Assembly: GCA_949361645.1 (NCBI GenBank)
Contig: OX442418.1
Coordinates: forward strand, 12,062,632 to 12,126,631
Direction of reading: 5' to 3'
From: Spongilla lacustris
Taxonomy: Eukaryota; Porifera; Demospongiae; Spongillida; Spongillidae
Length of the DNA stretch: 64,000 nt
Position 1 is the first letter of the stretch. The number at the start of each line of letters is the position of its first letter. The translations under genes were made by a program, and so were the position numbers. Positions 61,699 to 64,000 of this stretch are shown here, piece after piece. Under the pieces are notes generated by a model. That model was not told the origin of the DNA. It saw only the letters and a list, made by a program, of their open reading frames with translations, and made no database searches.

Positions 61699-64000
61699 CA
61701 TTTATCACTGTGATTTTTAAATGTTACTGTTATTAAAGTGAGCATGTACTCAGGTGTTACAGCATGAGCAGCTGAGTTCACTCTCTACATGACACATATT
61801 TTGCTGAATTGAGTGGGAAATGTATTCCACTGGCGGTAGAGTGTTATGTTCCATGTGGTCCAGAGGGAATACCTCCATATCTAAGGTATTGGCTAACCTC
61901 TATGGTCACCTTAGTCACTCACTAATCAGAGCTAATGCTCATGCTATCCTGACTGGCTCATACTGCCATCTTATGCAGCAGGCGGATGGACTTTATGTTA
62001 AGCATTGCACATGCCTAGTTGAGCACAGCAAATTTCTAATCTTTCCATACTTTTGAACTCCATGTTCTGGCACTCAAGGAGGTGCCTTCATGCCACACCC
62101 CAAATGCTTGGGGTCACCACGCCCACTTTGAAGAAGGTCAAACAAAACTCTTTACCACTAGTTTGCAATCACAAGAAGGAAAAGAATCCTCTCATTCGTA
62201 CTTGTTTTTAAGAGCTCATGTATATAATATAATCCATTGTTCCATTTAATAGGATATTTACAACCATGTATGCATAAGTATTATATTTCTGTTAATCGTT
62301 TTCAGTCATTCTGTTTCTCTAGTTTCATTTAAAAATGCAAAATGTGTTGTGATGATGTGACCATAATATGACATTTTGTTATTTCTTTCATTCATTTGGT
62401 CAAAAATTGTGAATACCAATCAGGAGGTAGGTTATGATAGTTGGTTATTGTATGTTATGATGTGTTTGTAATTGTACTCACCACCTGTGATATTTTGAAT
62501 GCTGCAGTGTTTATGTCAAGTATTGATACAGGGCACAATATTACATGTATGTATTTTATATAATTGTACTTAAAATGATGTCTAAGACATGGGATATAGG
62601 TACAACCACAATTATCAAGCACCATGTTGAATAGTGATACATGTACATGCTGACTATTTTGTAGCAACAATCTCATCCATTGGTTTGTGATCACATGGAG
62701 GTAAAAAGACAATGCTATATTACTACAATGAATTCCAATATGTACAGTACAAGTACATGTAATTAGGTAGGGAGAAAAAGTATCCCTTCTTTTTTTTTAG
62801 CAATAATGAATTAATATTTGAAAGAATGATCCTTAATTAATATTACCATATACATGCAGAGATAGTTCCTAATATCAAATTAATGTTGTTTCTTTTTAGG
62901 ATCTGTACATTTAATTGATAGGTCTACATGTACATGTAACATCTTGTTATTTTATTGTACTCACCACCTGTGATGGTAGATGTTATATTGTATGCTACTG
63001 TGCTTACCACAGTGGAGTAGGCAGTACCTACATCAAATGTGTATTTGTGATAACACAGCACATTTTAATGATGTAACCCCCCCCCCCCCCCCCCCCACCC
63101 CATGATACATGTACATGTAGTATGTAAAATCAATGCTGATGTGTATAGTGGAGCAATGGAGGAAACCAGTAGACCCTCCTCATTGGGGATGTGCAATTGT
63201 GTATATGGGAACCATCCTTGATCACTCCAATGAGCAAGCAGCAAATGCAATAGACTTTGCTTATGTGCTTGCATTTGGAGAAGAAAACTATGATCACAAT
63301 CCTTGCTCTTGGCAACTGTATTGTAATGGTTCATTATCACTATGTACAATGTCCAAATATTGTTATTTGATCAGAGCATTCATGCAATCTATTGTGCAAT
63401 GTGTATTTGTAATAGCTATGTAATAATGTATTGTGTCAGCATTTTACGATGTGACCATTATATGACATTTTGTTATTCTATTCCTTTGTTTGGTCAAACA
63501 ATGTGAACACAAATCATCCCATATCAGAGAGTAAGTTATGATAGTTGGTTATTGTAGGTTATGATGTAATGTACTCACCACTTATGATGGTAGATATCAT
63601 TATTTATGCTTTTTTTCTTGTGGGATTAGCATGCTCTGTAAACAAATTTATTGAAGGGGTATCATAAACAGCACAATCTAATGATAATGGTTCCACTACT
63701 CCCACAGATGTGGCTAGCTTTCCTTGCTTTAAATACAAGCGAAAATGTGGCCTAGACCCCACTGTGAACACTAGGAGGGGGCTGATAGTGAATATAGTTA
63801 TTAGACTCCCTTCCCGAAATCCCCAAAATCCTGGGTACGGTGGTGTGGAACCATTATATGACATTTTGTTACTTCATTTATTTGGTCAAACATTGTGAAT
63901 ACCAATCATCCCATATCAGGTGGTAAGTTATGATAGTTCGTTATTGTAGGCTATGATGTGTTTGTCAATGTACTCACCACCTATGATGGTAGATGTTATT
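61699..64000 (+). repeat. ANK-locus repeat units to window end
   Basis: 61699-62400 repeats 51880-52620, including the retroelement tail (61853-61968) and the 250-bp repeat. Modules lie at 62421-62432 (GAG), 63525-63536 (AGA) and 63917-63928 (GTG). 63130-63370 matches the DNA upstream of the ankyrin exons, but the exon itself is absent. Poly-C at 63078-63096. Presumably the continuing intron of gene B. Confidence 0.65.

Overview
The window looks like eukaryotic nuclear DNA from an early-branching animal, most probably a marine demosponge. This is inferred from intron-rich housekeeping genes with short introns, a tyrosine-kinase-like (TKL) kinase with a long Ala/Glu coiled coil, single-repeat ankyrin (ANK) exons scattered through long repetitive introns, long (GT)n arrays, a 200-N scaffold gap, and a mixed transposon load (restriction-like-endonuclease non-LTR elements, BEL/Pao, a CR1/L2-like tail, hAT-, piggyBac- and foldback-type elements). 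A cnidarian or another basal animal cannot be excluded without a search.

Layout. 1-9 kb is an AT-rich array of related intron-like repeat units, interrupted by a 1.7-kb insert ending in a 300-bp hairpin, a TTAA-flanked piggyBac-like MITE and a near-complete non-LTR retroelement on the minus strand. 9.3-10.8 kb holds a plus-strand coiled-coil/TKL kinase exon. 11-14.7 kb has no recognised gene, only two candidate minus-strand exons. 14.8-18.9 kb is a minus-strand glycyl-tRNA synthetase gene in which I find 9 exons. 19.1-21.6 kb is a complete ten-exon METTL2-type tRNA methyltransferase gene, also minus strand. Only 102 bp separates its ATG from the ATG of a plus-strand ANK gene (A, from 21.7 kb). 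28-36 kb is more repeat array with retroelement tails. 36.5-43.6 kb is satellite-like DNA and a 1.4-kb inverted repeat. After the gap, 45.4-45.8 kb carries a possible gene 3' end. At 48.1 kb the METTL2 exon 1, promoter and ANK 5' end reappear as a segmental duplication that founds ANK gene B. A defective BEL/Pao element occupies 57.8-61.7 kb, and repeat units continue to the end.

The two tRNA genes lie head to tail 161 bp apart. METTL2 and ANK gene A appear to share one bidirectional promoter, and the duplication carried that promoter, with a broken METTL2 exon 1, to ANK gene B.

The most unusual feature is a dispersed module, about 24 copies on the plus strand. Each has an AG-free pyrimidine-rich stretch, then CAG, three variable bases, then usually GTAAGT or a close variant. 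It reads as a 3' splice site and a 5' splice site separated by one codon. The copies lie in the ANK introns. In the two long introns exactly six intact copies occur, the number needed to bring a 27-codon ANK exon up to the canonical 33-residue repeat. This is a hypothesis that needs RNA evidence.
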